DNA from: Bacteroidales bacterium UBA5371
GTDB lineage: Bacteria > Bacteroidota > Bacteroidia > Bacteroidales > P3
Length of the DNA: 56,313 nt
NCBI GenBank assembly: GCA_002407855.1
Contig: DHPF01000012.1
Location: 205,486-261,798, forward strand
Direction: 5' to 3'
The notes below the pieces were generated by a model. That model was not told the origin of the DNA. It was given only the letters and a program-made list of their open reading frames with translations, and ran no database searches. Shown here piece by piece: positions 24,166 to 33,365 of this stretch. Each line of letters starts with the position of its first letter. Positions within the stretch are counted from its first letter, which is position 1. A program made the position numbers and the translations under genes.

Positions 24166-27117
24166 ATGAAAAAGAGAAGTTTATTTTTTGGTTTATTAGG
24201 CTTGATTAGCATAAGCCTTTTTGCTCAAAATCCTTTACATTATAAGAGTAAGGTTGATTTGGTTGATCCTTTTATTGGGACAGATTTTCACGGACATACC
24301 TACCCTGGTGCAGTTGCCCCTTTCGGTATGGTTCAGCTTAGCCCTGATACTCGTTTGGATGGATGGGACGGTTGTAGTGCTTATCACTATTCCGATTCAG
24401 TTATATATGGTTTTTCTCATACTCATCTTTCTGGAACAGGCTGTTCGGATTATGGCGATATTCTTTTTATGCCTACTACCAAAGCAAAGGATGAGGGTAG
24501 TTTTGCGGAGGTATTTTCACATAAGAACGAAAAGGCACAGGCTGGCTACTATGCTGTAATGTTTTCTAACTCTCCTATCTTTGTTGAGCTTACTGCAACA
24601 GAAAGAGCCGGTTATCATCGTTATCATTTTCATGGGAAAGGTAGGGAAAGAAATCTATTGATAGACCTTAAACATAGAGATCATTTGCTGGCTTCTTCTT
24701 GGAAGCAAATTGATGATAAAACAATTGTAGGTATGCGACGTTCAAAAGCTTGGAACCAAGACCAGATTATATATTTTGCTGCTTCCTTTTCTGAACCTAT
24801 AATTACTATTGATTATGATAGTATAAAGGTTCAGCTATTCCTTTCTTTTGGAGAAAATAACCTTGAAGATACTAAGCTGGATATTGCTATTTCATTGTCT
24901 TCTGTTAGTGAGGATGGTGCATTAAGAAACCTTAGAGCTGAAAAAGCCAAAGGGTTTGATGATGCTAAGCAAATTGTAACTCAGCTTTGGGAAAAAGAAC
25001 TAAATAAGATTGATATTGAAGGAGGAACATTGGAACAACAACGTACTTTCTACACTGCTATGTATCATTCTATGATAGCCCCTAATCTATATTCGGATGT
25101 TGATGGGCAATATCTTGGTATGGACAGGAAGATTCATAAGGCTGAAAACTATAACCGCTATACAGTCTTCTCGCTTTGGGATACGTACAGAGCACTACAT
25201 CCTCTTCTAACAATTATTGACCAAAAACGAACCAAGGACTTTGTAAGTACAGCTTTGGATATGTATAATCAAAGTGGGATATTACCTGTTTGGGAGTTGG
25301 CAAGCTATGAAACTTATTGTATGATTGGTCTTCATGGTATTTCAATGATTGCTGACGCTTATATGAAAGGTATTAGGGTTAATGATAAACTAACTCTTCG
25401 TGCTTTTATTGATAATGCAAATAGCAATGTTAGGATTAAAAGCTTAGAAAAAAGAGGAGTTTTTGACCCTAATCTGTTTGGATTAGATTTCTTTGATAAG
25501 TATGGTTATATATCTGCTGAGCAAGAGCATGAAAGTGTTTCAAAGACTTTGGAATATGCTTATAATATGTGGTGTGTTGCTCAAGTTGCAAAGGTTCAAG
25601 GGCAAAAATATGTTTATGAAGAATTTATACAAAAGGCACAATATTATAAGAATCTATTCAATCCTAATAACAAATTCATACAACCAAAGGAAAATGGTAG
25701 GTTTATCCCTAATTTTGACCCTAAACAAATTGACCAAAACTACACAGAAGGCAATGGTTGGCAGTATGGTTTTTATGTTCCTCACGACATTAAAGGCTTT
25801 ATTAAACTTATGGGTAAAGATGAAGTGTTTGTGGAGTATTTGGATAAGTGTTTTAATTCAAAAGAGCAACCAACAGGAAGAAAGCAAGTTGATGTAACAG
25901 GCCTAATTGGACAATATGCTCACGGAAACGAACCTTCACATCATATGGCTTATCTTTATACTTATGCAGGAGAGGCTTGGAAAACTCAGCAATTAGTAAG
26001 ACGTATTCTAACCACCCTATATAGTGATAAGCCTGATGGAATTTGCGGAAACGATGATGCAGGGCAGATGTCAGCATGGTATATTATGAGTGCATTGGGC
26101 TTTTATCCTGTTTGCCCTTCTTCAAATGAATATGTTATAGGTTCACCTTTGTTCCAAAAGGCTACAATTCGTTTAGAGAATGGTAAAACATTTGTTATCA
26201 ATTCTCCACAAGAAAAAAACGAGATGTACATAAAGGCAATGAAGCTTAACGGAAAGAAATACAATAATACCTTCTTAAATCATTTTGATATTATGAATGG
26301 AGGCGTTTTGGATATTGAAATGAGCTCAAAGCCTAACAAGAAATTTGGTAAGAAAGAATCAAATCGCCCTAATAGTGAGATAACTGATAATTTGATTACA
26401 ATAGTTCCTTATTTTGAATATGAAGGCACTCAAACTTTTGACAATACAAAATTAGTAAAGATTAACTCTATTGAGTCTAATATTTATATGCCAACGTTGG
26501 ATTATGGTGATAAGACCTTAATTCATATTGGTAACGACGATTATAATCAAAGGAGGATAAATATAGATAAAACAGTTAAGATAATTGCGAAAAGCACCAG
26601 TGATAAAAATGTTGAAAGCAAGGAAATAGCTGTTCAGTTCTATAAGATACCAGAAGGAAGACAGGTTAAGTTGCTTTCAGAGTACGACCCACAATACTCT
26701 GGTGGAGGAGCTTTTGGACTAATTGACCAACGTTTTGGAAGCAATAAATGGAAATTAGGCTTTTGGCAAGGTTATCAAGAAAAGGACTTCGTTGCAATTG
26801 TAGATTTAGGAAAGAAAGAAGATGTTAAAAGTATTGGAGGTAACTTTATTCAAGAGACATCGCCATGGATATTCTTCCCTACCAAAGTAAACTATTATAT
26901 ATCTGATGATGGAGAAAACTTTACTCTCTTTGAAACTGTTGAGAACCCAATGGATGAAAAAGACGAGAAGGTTCAAATATACACCTTCTATACTTCCAAT
27001 CCTTTCTCTGCAAGATATGTTAAAGTTGAAGCAATTAACCGCAAAACAGTTCCTTCGTGGCATATTTCAGCAGGAGAAAAAGCATGGATGTTTATTGATG
27101 AAATAATCATCAAGTAA
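24166..27117 (+). CDS. GH92 family alpha-mannosidase (exported)
   Basis: A 983-residue exported calcium-dependent exo-alpha-mannosidase, typical of Bacteroidota degraders of N-glycan mannose. The signal peptide ends near LFAQ. GH92 signatures are DPFIGTDFHGHTYPGA near the start, GFSHTHLSGTGCSDYGD and GNDDAGQMSAWY. The last 150 residues resemble a discoidin-like C-terminal domain (KVNYYISDDGENFTLFE). The start is one base after the GH2 stop. Confidence 0.92.
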   Translation: MKKRSLFFGLLGLISISLFAQNPLHYKSKVDLVDPFIGTDFHGHTYPGAVAPFGMVQLSPDTRLDGWDGCSAYHYSDSVIYGFSHTHLSGTGCSDYGDILFMPTTKAKDEGSFAEVFSHKNEKAQAGYYAVMFSNSPIFVELTATERAGYHRYHFHGKGRERNLLIDLKHRDHLLASSWKQIDDKTIVGMRRSKAWNQDQIIYFAASFSEPIITIDYDSIKVQLFLSFGENNLEDTKLDIAISLSSVSEDGALRNLRAEKAKGFDDAKQIVTQLWEKELNKIDIEGGTLEQQRTFYTAMYHSMIAPNLYSDVDGQYLGMDRKIHKAENYNRYTVFSLWDTYRALHPLLTIIDQKRTKDFVSTALDMYNQSGILPVWELASYETYCMIGLHGISMIADAYMKGIRVNDKLTLRAFIDNANSNVRIKSLEKRGVFDPNLFGLDFFDKYGYISAEQEHESVSKTLEYAYNMWCVAQVAKVQGQKYVYEEFIQKAQYYKNLFNPNNKFIQPKENGRFIPNFDPKQIDQNYTEGNGWQYGFYVPHDIKGFIKLMGKDEVFVEYLDKCFNSKEQPTGRKQVDVTGLIGQYAHGNEPSHHMAYLYTYAGEAWKTQQLVRRILTTLYSDKPDGICGNDDAGQMSAWYIMSALGFYPVCPSSNEYVIGSPLFQKATIRLENGKTFVINSPQEKNEMYIKAMKLNGKKYNNTFLNHFDIMNGGVLDIEMSSKPNKKFGKKESNRPNSEITDNLITIVPYFEYEGTQTFDNTKLVKINSIESNIYMPTLDYGDKTLIHIGNDDYNQRRINIDKTVKIIAKSTSDKNVESKEIAVQFYKIPEGRQVKLLSEYDPQYSGGGAFGLIDQRFGSNKWKLGFWQGYQEKDFVAIVDLGKKEDVKSIGGNFIQETSPWIFFPTKVNYYISDDGENFTLFETVENPMDEKDEKVQIYTFYTSNPFSARYVKVEAINRKTVPSWHISAGEKAWMFIDEIIIK

Positions 27118-27129
27118 GAAGCAAGATTT

Positions 27130-27213
27130 TATCTCTTGATTTCAAATTTCTATCTTTTGATTTCAAGAAATTATCTCTTGATTCTAATTTCTTATTTTTT
27201 GATTCTATTAATA
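27130..27213 (+). repeat. 21-bp repeat array between GH92 and MFS genes
   Basis: Four exact 21-bp units begin at 27130, 27151, 27172 and 27193. All contain TATCTCTTGATT or close variants (TATCTTTTGATT, TATTTTTTGATT). It fills most of the 145-base spacer. Confidence 0.7.
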
Positions 27214-27262
27214 GGAATTTTTACTTACAATTTAGATTAATATTGCTCGTTGCAATTGACTT

Positions 27263-28450
27263 ATGAGTGAGAAAAATATTTGGGGATTAAGAAAAAATGT
27301 ATTTTTCACTGGCTTGACCAGCTTTTTTACTGACACTTCTACCAAAATGGTTTATAGTGTTATGCCTTTATTTCTACTTTCTATGGGTTCGTCTAAAACA
27401 ACCATATCTCTTATTGAAGGCATTGCAGAAAGCACAGCTTCACTCTTAAAAGCCATTTCAGGACTTTGGAGTGATAAGATAGGTAAAAAGAAACCTTTTA
27501 TGATTATTGGTTATGGACTAACAGCTATCGTTACTCCTATCTACGCCTTTGTAACAATGCCTATACAGGTTCTCTATTTTAGATTCGTTGAACGTATTGG
27601 CAAAGGTCTAAGGGCAGCTCCAAGAGATAGCTTAGTGAGTGCCTCAGCCTCTAAGAAAGAAATGGGAAAGAGTTTTGGATTTCATAAAGCTATGGACAAT
27701 AGTGGGGCAATTATTGGACCATTGATTGCTTTTATGCTCTTGAAATATATTCCTATAAGTTATAGTAATATATTCCTTTTAGCAACTATTCCTGCCATAA
27801 TTGGGGTATTTACCATTATATTTTTTATAAAAGAGCCTAAAATTAGGCAATATACTTCTAAGGATAGCAAACCAAAAGTATCGATTAAGGATATTCCAAA
27901 GGATTTTTACTTCTTTTTGGTTGTGATATTTGTATTTGCACTTGGCAATTCTACCGATACTCTCCTACTTATTAAAACTTACGAAACGGGTATTGATAAG
28001 GCCTATGTGCCTTTTATCTATATGATATTTAATTCTGTAAGTGTGGTTTTGGCAATTCCTATTGGAAAATTATCCGACAGAATTGGAAGAGAAAAATTAA
28101 TTATTGCAGGCTTCTTAGTTTATGCTTTGGTTTATTTTGGTTTTGGTAGCTTTAATAATATTAGAATCTTTATTTTGCTTTTTATTCTTTATGGTTTGTA
28201 TAGTGCCTTAGTGGATACAAGTCAAAAGGCTATGGTTTCAGATATTGTGAGTAAAGACTTAAAGGGAACGGGATTTGGTCTTTATCATGCAATAATTGGG
28301 ATTACTCTCTTGCCAGCAAGTCTTATTGCAGGTAAGCTCTATGACAATGTCAATGCACAAGCTCCCTTCTATTTTGGTTCTATTATGGCTTTATCGGCTG
28401 CCATATTAATGACTGTATTTACTATTTACAAGAAAAAGAAAATAGCTTAG
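27263..28450 (+). CDS. Major facilitator superfamily transporter
   Basis: A 395-residue, about 12-helix membrane transporter. Hydrophobic segments and the MFS loop motif GKLSDRIGREKL (between helices 8 and 9) are visible, along with a GLWSDKIGKKKP loop near residue 70. The cargo is unknown. It follows the mannosidase genes, but a repeat array and no clear promoter separate them. Its 3' end overlaps the converging gene by four bases. Confidence 0.85.
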   Translation: MSEKNIWGLRKNVFFTGLTSFFTDTSTKMVYSVMPLFLLSMGSSKTTISLIEGIAESTASLLKAISGLWSDKIGKKKPFMIIGYGLTAIVTPIYAFVTMPIQVLYFRFVERIGKGLRAAPRDSLVSASASKKEMGKSFGFHKAMDNSGAIIGPLIAFMLLKYIPISYSNIFLLATIPAIIGVFTIIFFIKEPKIRQYTSKDSKPKVSIKDIPKDFYFFLVVIFVFALGNSTDTLLLIKTYETGIDKAYVPFIYMIFNSVSVVLAIPIGKLSDRIGREKLIIAGFLVYALVYFGFGSFNNIRIFILLFILYGLYSALVDTSQKAMVSDIVSKDLKGTGFGLYHAIIGITLLPASLIAGKLYDNVNAQAPFYFGSIMALSAAILMTVFTIYKKKKIA

Positions 28451-29721
28451 GTTTTTTGCTTCTCTTTTTTGGCAGCTGGGAAAAGAATATTGTTTAGAAT
28501 TAAACGATAACCTGCTGAATTGGGAAAAAGATTTAGCTCAGTTGCTGGGTCGCCAACATAATGCTGATAGTCTTCTGGGTCGTGTCCTCCTAAGAAGGTC
28601 CAAGTGCCTTTTAGGAAAGTACCGTGAATATACCTAACCTCTTCTATGGATTTATTTTCTCCCAAAACTACTACATTAGATTTTAGTAGGTTCTTATTAA
28701 AGGCTGTGCTTTGTCCCATAAAACCTTTAATTATATTTGTATGGCTCTGTGTTAGCATTGTGGGTATCCAATCCCATTTTGCAGAAAAGTCAAATAGAAC
28801 AAATAAATCATTCTTTTCATTCACAAGTCTTGTTCTTTGAGGTGTTACATCAATATTTGACTTCTGGTACTTGTAGGGATTAGTTTCTATTATAAAATCT
28901 TTGAAAGCAAAACATTTTGAATAGTCAAGCATTTTCTGTGCATTAGGATCCATTGGGTCTCCATCAAACATAACATCGCATATATCCACTCCTTCTGCTG
29001 CCAAAGCTATATCAAAACTATCGGGAGCAGAACACATAGCAAACATAAAGCCTCCCCCTGCCACAAAATCTTTTATTTTCTTTGCAACAGCTAATTTAAG
29101 TTGCGAAACTTTTTTGTAGCCAAACTTTGCTGCCGTTTCTTCATTAGCTTGCACATCTTGTATGTACCAATTTTGATTTCTATAATTTGCCCAAAACTTA
29201 CCATATTGTCCTGTGAAGTCTTCGTGATGAAGGTGAAGCCAATCATATATCGGCAAAACTCCATTTAGAACTTCTTCATCATAAATCACATCATAAGGTA
29301 TTTCTGCATAAGTAAGGACAAGAGTAACTGCGTCATCCCAAGGCAGTTTGTTCTTTGGAGAATACACAGCTATCTTTGGGGCTTTTTGAAGTTTAACTAC
29401 GTCCATATTAACTTCGGGTTCTGCAATATCGGTTAGGATTTGAGAGGCTTGAATATCGGCAATATTATTAAAAGAAACATCTCTAAGGCGACATTCTTTC
29501 TCTATTTGTGCATCGTATTTAATTAAGAAAGAACCTCCCTTATAATTCAAAAGCCAGCTAACTTCTTGGTTATGCTGCAAAACAAAATAAGCTATTCCAT
29601 AAGCTTTTAAATGATTTTTCTGAGTCTCATCCATTGGAATCAGAATGTAAAGAGCAAATGAGTTTATGCTAAATAATAAGAAAGGAAGTAAAAGTATTGT
29701 TTTTTTAATTAGGTTTTTCAT
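28447..29721 (-). CDS. Exported protein often labelled 'asparagine synthetase B'
   Basis: A 424-residue protein with a signal peptide (cut near FALY). It matches a Bacteroidota family that starts with ILIPMDETQKNHLKAYGIAYFVL and has the middle motif FMFAMCSAPDSFDIALAAEG. Members are commonly annotated asparagine synthetase B, but there is no Gln amidotransferase or synthetase domain and the protein is exported, so that name is doubtful. The true function is unknown. It lies 15 bases after dnaB, in a likely operon. Confidence 0.7.
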   Translation of the reverse strand: MKNLIKKTILLLPFLLFSINSFALYILIPMDETQKNHLKAYGIAYFVLQHNQEVSWLLNYKGGSFLIKYDAQIEKECRLRDVSFNNIADIQASQILTDIAEPEVNMDVVKLQKAPKIAVYSPKNKLPWDDAVTLVLTYAEIPYDVIYDEEVLNGVLPIYDWLHLHHEDFTGQYGKFWANYRNQNWYIQDVQANEETAAKFGYKKVSQLKLAVAKKIKDFVAGGGFMFAMCSAPDSFDIALAAEGVDICDVMFDGDPMDPNAQKMLDYSKCFAFKDFIIETNPYKYQKSNIDVTPQRTRLVNEKNDLFVLFDFSAKWDWIPTMLTQSHTNIIKGFMGQSTAFNKNLLKSNVVVLGENKSIEEVRYIHGTFLKGTWTFLGGHDPEDYQHYVGDPATELNLFPNSAGYRLILNNILFPAAKKEKQKT

Positions 29722-29736
29722 AATGCAACTCTTAAT

Positions 29737-31293
29737 TTAGAAAGCTGACTCGTTGTCTTCCGGCAAATCGTTATCATTTAAAAAGCTCGTGTCCTCATTC
29801 ATCTTTGATGGAACTATTTGATTAGGTCGTCCTTCTTCATCAAAATTGATATTCCTATCCATTCCTTCTCCCATTGAAGCATCAAGCATATATTCCTTAT
29901 TAGCAAACTTCGCAAACCTACTTTCAAACCTCAAACGCACTTCCCCTGTTGGTCCAGAGCGATGCTTTGCTAAAATAACATCTGCCATACCACGAGTTTC
30001 GCCCTTTTCATCTCCATCTTCCAATCCATAATAGTCTGGACGATAAATAAACATAACAAGGTCTGCATCTTGTTCTATTGCTCCTGATTCTCTAAGGTCG
30101 GAAAGCATTGGCTTCTTTGTACCTCCACGAGTTTCAACGGCACGTGAGAGCTGTGCCAAAGCTAAAACAGGAATACCTAATTCTTTTGAAAGAGCCTTCA
30201 ATTGACGTGATATGGTGCTGATTTCTTGCTCACGATTGCCTCCCCTATTATCTGCATTACCACTCATAAGCTGTAAGTAGTCAATAAAGACCATTTTAAT
30301 ATCGTATTTCTGTTTCAGACGCCTACATTTAGCTCTTAGTTCAAAGATTTTTAATTGTGGAGTGTCATCTATATAGATTGGAGCCTTTGATAATTTAGTT
30401 ATATTCCTAAGCCTTTCCATTTCATCGTTTCTTAGCTGGTCTCCTTTTTTTAACCTATCGCTTGATATTTCTACCTCAGAAGAAATCAATCGCATTGTAA
30501 GTTCCAGAGCTGTCATTTCTAAGGAGAAAAACGCAATAGGGATATTATAATCTACTGCCATATTGCGTGCCATTGTTAAAGCCAAAGCTGTTTTCCCCAT
30601 TGCCGGACGAGCAGCTAAAATAATTAATGTTCCTTTATGAAAACCCGTTGTCAAACTATCTAATTCCCTAAAACCCGAAGGCACACCTGAGGCTTGTCCT
30701 CCTGACTTTTGAACTGCTTCTATTTCTTGTTGAGCTTCAAAAATCAAAGACTCTATATCCTTGAAATCACTTTTAAAATTCTTATCGCTTATGTCCATTA
30801 GATTTGTTTCTGTTTTATCTAATAGCTCAACAACATCTGTTGTCTCTTCATAAGAATCTTTTATGGTTTCTGTTGAAATTCTAATAAGTTCTCTTTGAAT
30901 GTATTTTTCCGAAAGAATACGTGCGTGATACTCTATATGAGCTCCCGAAGCAACACGAGAAGTTAGGCTTGAAATTTTATAAGCCCCTCCAACCATTTCT
31001 AAGGTTCCATTCTTTTTGAGCTGCTGTACAACTGTAAGAATATCAACCGCAGAACTATCATAGAAGAGTTGCTTGATTGCTTTAAAGATTTCTTGGTGTT
31101 CGTGATTATAAAAATATTCCTCACGAATAATATCAATAGAATTAGTTATAGCATCTTGATCTAAGAGTAAAGCACCCAACACGGCTTCCTCCAATTCCAA
31201 AGCCTGGGGAGGTATCTTACCATTAAGGGTAAAGGCTTGCTCAAAGCTAAGACGAGAGGTCTTTTGTTTAAATTTATTATTACTATTTTCCAT
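29737..31293 (-). CDS. dnaB: Replicative DNA helicase DnaB
   Basis: A hexameric helicase that unwinds the replication fork. The N-terminal domain (IPPQALELEEAVLGALLL) is followed by the RecA-like ATPase with Walker A AARPAMGKTALAL, Walker B (VFIDYLQLMSG) and the DnaB motif SDLRESGAIEQDADLV. The ATG at 31293 is used; the TTG at 31302 overlaps the -7 promoter element. The length is 518 residues, and no inteins are present. With the -7 box ending seven bases from the ATG, the transcript may be leaderless. Confidence 0.95.
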   Translation of the reverse strand: MENSNNKFKQKTSRLSFEQAFTLNGKIPPQALELEEAVLGALLLDQDAITNSIDIIREEYFYNHEHQEIFKAIKQLFYDSSAVDILTVVQQLKKNGTLEMVGGAYKISSLTSRVASGAHIEYHARILSEKYIQRELIRISTETIKDSYEETTDVVELLDKTETNLMDISDKNFKSDFKDIESLIFEAQQEIEAVQKSGGQASGVPSGFRELDSLTTGFHKGTLIILAARPAMGKTALALTMARNMAVDYNIPIAFFSLEMTALELTMRLISSEVEISSDRLKKGDQLRNDEMERLRNITKLSKAPIYIDDTPQLKIFELRAKCRRLKQKYDIKMVFIDYLQLMSGNADNRGGNREQEISTISRQLKALSKELGIPVLALAQLSRAVETRGGTKKPMLSDLRESGAIEQDADLVMFIYRPDYYGLEDGDEKGETRGMADVILAKHRSGPTGEVRLRFESRFAKFANKEYMLDASMGEGMDRNINFDEEGRPNQIVPSKMNEDTSFLNDNDLPEDNESAF

Positions 31294-31299
31294 AAAATG

Positions 31300-31326
31300 C
31301 AAAGATAAAACAAAAATTATCTCAAA
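31300..31326 (-). promoter_or_regulatory. Promoter of dnaB, probably leaderless
   Basis: On the minus strand TTTG at 31326-31323 and TATCTTTG at 31307-31300 (spacer 15). Transcription would begin almost exactly at the ATG (31293). Confidence 0.4.
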
Positions 31327-31419
31327 GAAAAGAATAATAAGAAATATATTTATAGAATTTATTTCTGGCTTAACTATATCTTTTATTGATAAAGTTTTAT
31401 TTGATTAATTCAAAAAAAA

Positions 31420-31524
31420 ATCTTGATGTTTATTTATTAGAACTTGATTCTAAATTATTAAAACTTGATTCTAAATTATTATAATTTGATTCTAAATTAT
31501 TAAATCCTAATTCTAATAATGGAG
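31420..31524 (+). repeat. 21-bp repeat array upstream of dnaB
   Basis: Five 21-bp units begin at 31420, 31441, 31462, 31483 and 31504. The middle three are nearly identical (ACTTGATTCTAAATTATTA core, with TTTGATT in the fourth). It lies between the dnaB promoter and the end of the gene at 31538. Confidence 0.8.
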
Positions 31525-31537
31525 TACTAAAAAAGAA

Positions 31538-32119
31538 TTATTCTTCTTTTATGTAGATTTGCTGTTTACTAATTGAACCTGCAAGATTATTTTGTGTGCC
31601 TGGTGTAAGATTAAAAACAGCAGAATTAATACTTGCTTTCTTCAAATCTATACTTCCTTTAATATTGTCCAATACAAAATTTTTCACTCCAAATCTTTTC
31701 TCTGAATAGAGTTTTGAATTTATTAGCTTGACTTTCATTGATGGTTGAGAAATCCTTGAATCATATATCAAAAGGGCTCCATCACTTAATTCAATATCCA
31801 TTAATTGGTCTTTTAAGAATATTCTTATCTGTCCAGCAGAACCCATTGTTTCAGGAGTAATGATTATTTTGCCGTTTTGAACAAAAGTTGATCCGAAGGC
31901 TTCTTGCCCTGAGGATATATATTTTTTTAAATCTGTTCCAAAGTCATAGAAATTCTTCTTGGAAGTTTTTACTATCACTCTGACTTGTCCTGATGCTTTA
32001 AGGCTGTATATTCCACTTGGCAAATCAGACCAATGTGGCTGCGGAGCTTGTTCTTGTGCATTAACCGAGAAAGCAAATAACATTAAAAAGATTGCTATTA
32101 ATAACGATTTAGTTTTCAT
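31538..32119 (-). CDS. Exported GIN/DUF2807-like protein
   Basis: A 193-residue protein with a signal peptide (cut near VNAQ) and a mature region with repeated beta-strand turns (SLKASGQVRVIVKT, GQIRIFLKDQLMDIELSDGALLIYD), which fits the DUF2807/GIN head domain, a beta-helical fold seen in exported Bacteroidota proteins. The assignment is by pattern and moderate. It has its own promoter; no partner gene is evident. Confidence 0.55.
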   Translation of the reverse strand: MKTKSLLIAIFLMLFAFSVNAQEQAPQPHWSDLPSGIYSLKASGQVRVIVKTSKKNFYDFGTDLKKYISSGQEAFGSTFVQNGKIIITPETMGSAGQIRIFLKDQLMDIELSDGALLIYDSRISQPSMKVKLINSKLYSEKRFGVKNFVLDNIKGSIDLKKASINSAVFNLTPGTQNNLAGSISKQQIYIKEE

Positions 32120-32147
32120 ATAATTTTACTTTTAATTTATTAAAGTG

Positions 32148-32177
32148 CAAAGTTAATTAAGTTTTTCTGATTTACAA
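32148..32177 (-). promoter_or_regulatory. Promoter of the GIN-like gene
   Basis: On the minus strand TTG at 32177-32175 and TAACTTTG at 32155-32148 with a 19-base spacer. Confidence 0.5.
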
Positions 32178-32212
32178 TTTCTATTAAAAGAAATTTGATT
32201 TGAATAAAAAAA

Positions 32213-32236
32213 GGACTATCCTTTTTGGGATAGTCC
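32213..32236 (-). terminator. Intrinsic terminator
   Basis: GGACTATCC at 32213-32221 pairs perfectly with GGATAGTCC at 32228-32236 (six-base loop). On the minus strand a run of T follows, so it ends the coiled-coil lipoprotein transcript. Confidence 0.85.
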
Positions 32237-32264
32237 TTTTGTGTATTTTATTAGTTTTTAGCTA

Positions 32265-33140
32265 TTAATCGTACATTACTACTAAGAATTTGCTCTTTCC
32301 CCAGAACGATGCTGCGTCTGTTATTTGAATTGCAGTTGGAGTTTTTGCATTTCCTTCAAGGGTGTATGAAGAACTTGGGTGAGAGGTCATAATTTTAATT
32401 TTTTTCTTTCCGTCTAATGGAATTTGAGTTAAATGTCTAACATCAATCTTTGTATATTTAGATAATTCGGAGTCTCCACTTACTTTGGTTTTCTTTCCAA
32501 TGCCTAAGAAACCTCCTGATGAACTAATTATACCTTCTGTTTGTAAAGTTTTCTTTTCCCCTACAATGTAGTAAGCTGTATTTTTTTCCGATTCAACTTG
32601 AAGGATTTGTTCGTCTTTTGCTTGATTTTGTTTTGATAAATCGTCAATGTTCTTGTTAAGGTTTTCAATAACGATGTTCTTTTGTTTTAATTCTTCGGTT
32701 AGAGCTTGGATTTGTGCTTCTTGCTCATTAACTCTTGCTTGTAAACTTTCAACAAATGCAGATAGTTCCTTATTTTTATTTCCATCCTTAGAGATTTGGC
32801 TATTTAGCTTATTGAGTTTTTGTTTATTACTTGCCAAAAGTTCGTTGATGGTTTGAATTTCTGAGGTAATTCTTGCTCTTGTGTCTTTGTTGATTTTTTC
32901 TCCTGATGTGTTTTTTAGTTTATTGACATTACCATATTTGGAAGTAACGTCAGTCAAACTTTGTTCAATTGAATTTAATTCTTGAAATAGGCTTTCCATT
33001 TCTGCATCCTTAGCAGCAATAACTGCTTGAATAGAATCGTTTAATTTTTGTTGTGTGATTAATTTTTCTTCTAATTCTTTCTTTCCACAAGAAGTAAATA
33101 CTAATACTACAACTGTTAATGCTAAAAATAATCTTTTCAT
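32265..33140 (-). CDS. Coiled-coil lipoprotein
   Basis: A 291-residue exported lipoprotein with the lipobox FTSC (Cys18). Residues 20-190 form long coiled-coil heptads (ELEEKLITQQKLNDSI, TINELLASNKQKLNKL). The C-terminal 100 residues are a small globular part ending in KFLVVMYD with a glycine-rich stretch (SSGGFLGIGKKTKVSG). No family is known to me; it may span the periplasm. A strong terminator follows. Confidence 0.7.
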   Translation of the reverse strand: MKRLFLALTVVVLVFTSCGKKELEEKLITQQKLNDSIQAVIAAKDAEMESLFQELNSIEQSLTDVTSKYGNVNKLKNTSGEKINKDTRARITSEIQTINELLASNKQKLNKLNSQISKDGNKNKELSAFVESLQARVNEQEAQIQALTEELKQKNIVIENLNKNIDDLSKQNQAKDEQILQVESEKNTAYYIVGEKKTLQTEGIISSSGGFLGIGKKTKVSGDSELSKYTKIDVRHLTQIPLDGKKKIKIMTSHPSSSYTLEGNAKTPTAIQITDAASFWGKSKFLVVMYD

Positions 33141-33173
33141 TGTAATTTTTCTTTTTAATTAAGTTAATAATGT

Positions 33174-33181
33174 TATCTTTG
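33174..33181 (+). promoter_or_regulatory. Promoter -7 element of the thi operon
   Basis: TATCTTTG matches TAnnTTTG. A perfect inverted repeat (ACAATAAAAC at 33183-33192 and GTTTTATTGT at 33205-33214) lies just downstream, next to or across the expected start of transcription, and may be an operator. No -33 TTG lies at the normal distance. Confidence 0.4.
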
Positions 33182-33231
33182 CACAATAAAACGGAGTTTA
33201 TTTTGTTTTATTGTAAATTTTAGAAAATTTT

Positions 33232-33312
33232 TATTGGGGTGCTTAATTTTTATGTAATTTAGGCTGAGATTATACCCTTTGACCCCTTAGATAATGCTAA
33301 GGGAGGAAAAGT
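33232..33312 (+). promoter_or_regulatory. TPP riboswitch aptamer (THI element)
   Basis: Conserved TPP elements in order: GGGGTGC at 33236-33242, CTGAGAT near 33264 followed by TATACCC, then TTTGACCCC, and the closing GGGAGG at 33301-33306. This aptamer binds thiamine pyrophosphate and represses the thi genes that follow. The thiD start codon lies 50 bases further. Confidence 0.93.
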
Positions 33313-33321
33313 ATTCTCTTA

Positions 33322-33365
33322 CATAAGTTAGTCCCTATAATAATTATAAAATATTATAACTTATG
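33322..33365 (+). promoter_or_regulatory. Start-codon hairpin (riboswitch expression platform)
   Basis: CATAAGTTA at 33322-33330 is a perfect complement of TAACTTATG at 33357-33365, which contains the thiD ATG. A 26-base, AT-rich loop separates the arms. In the TPP-bound form this hairpin would hide the start codon; in the free form the left arm may pair elsewhere. Confidence 0.6.
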
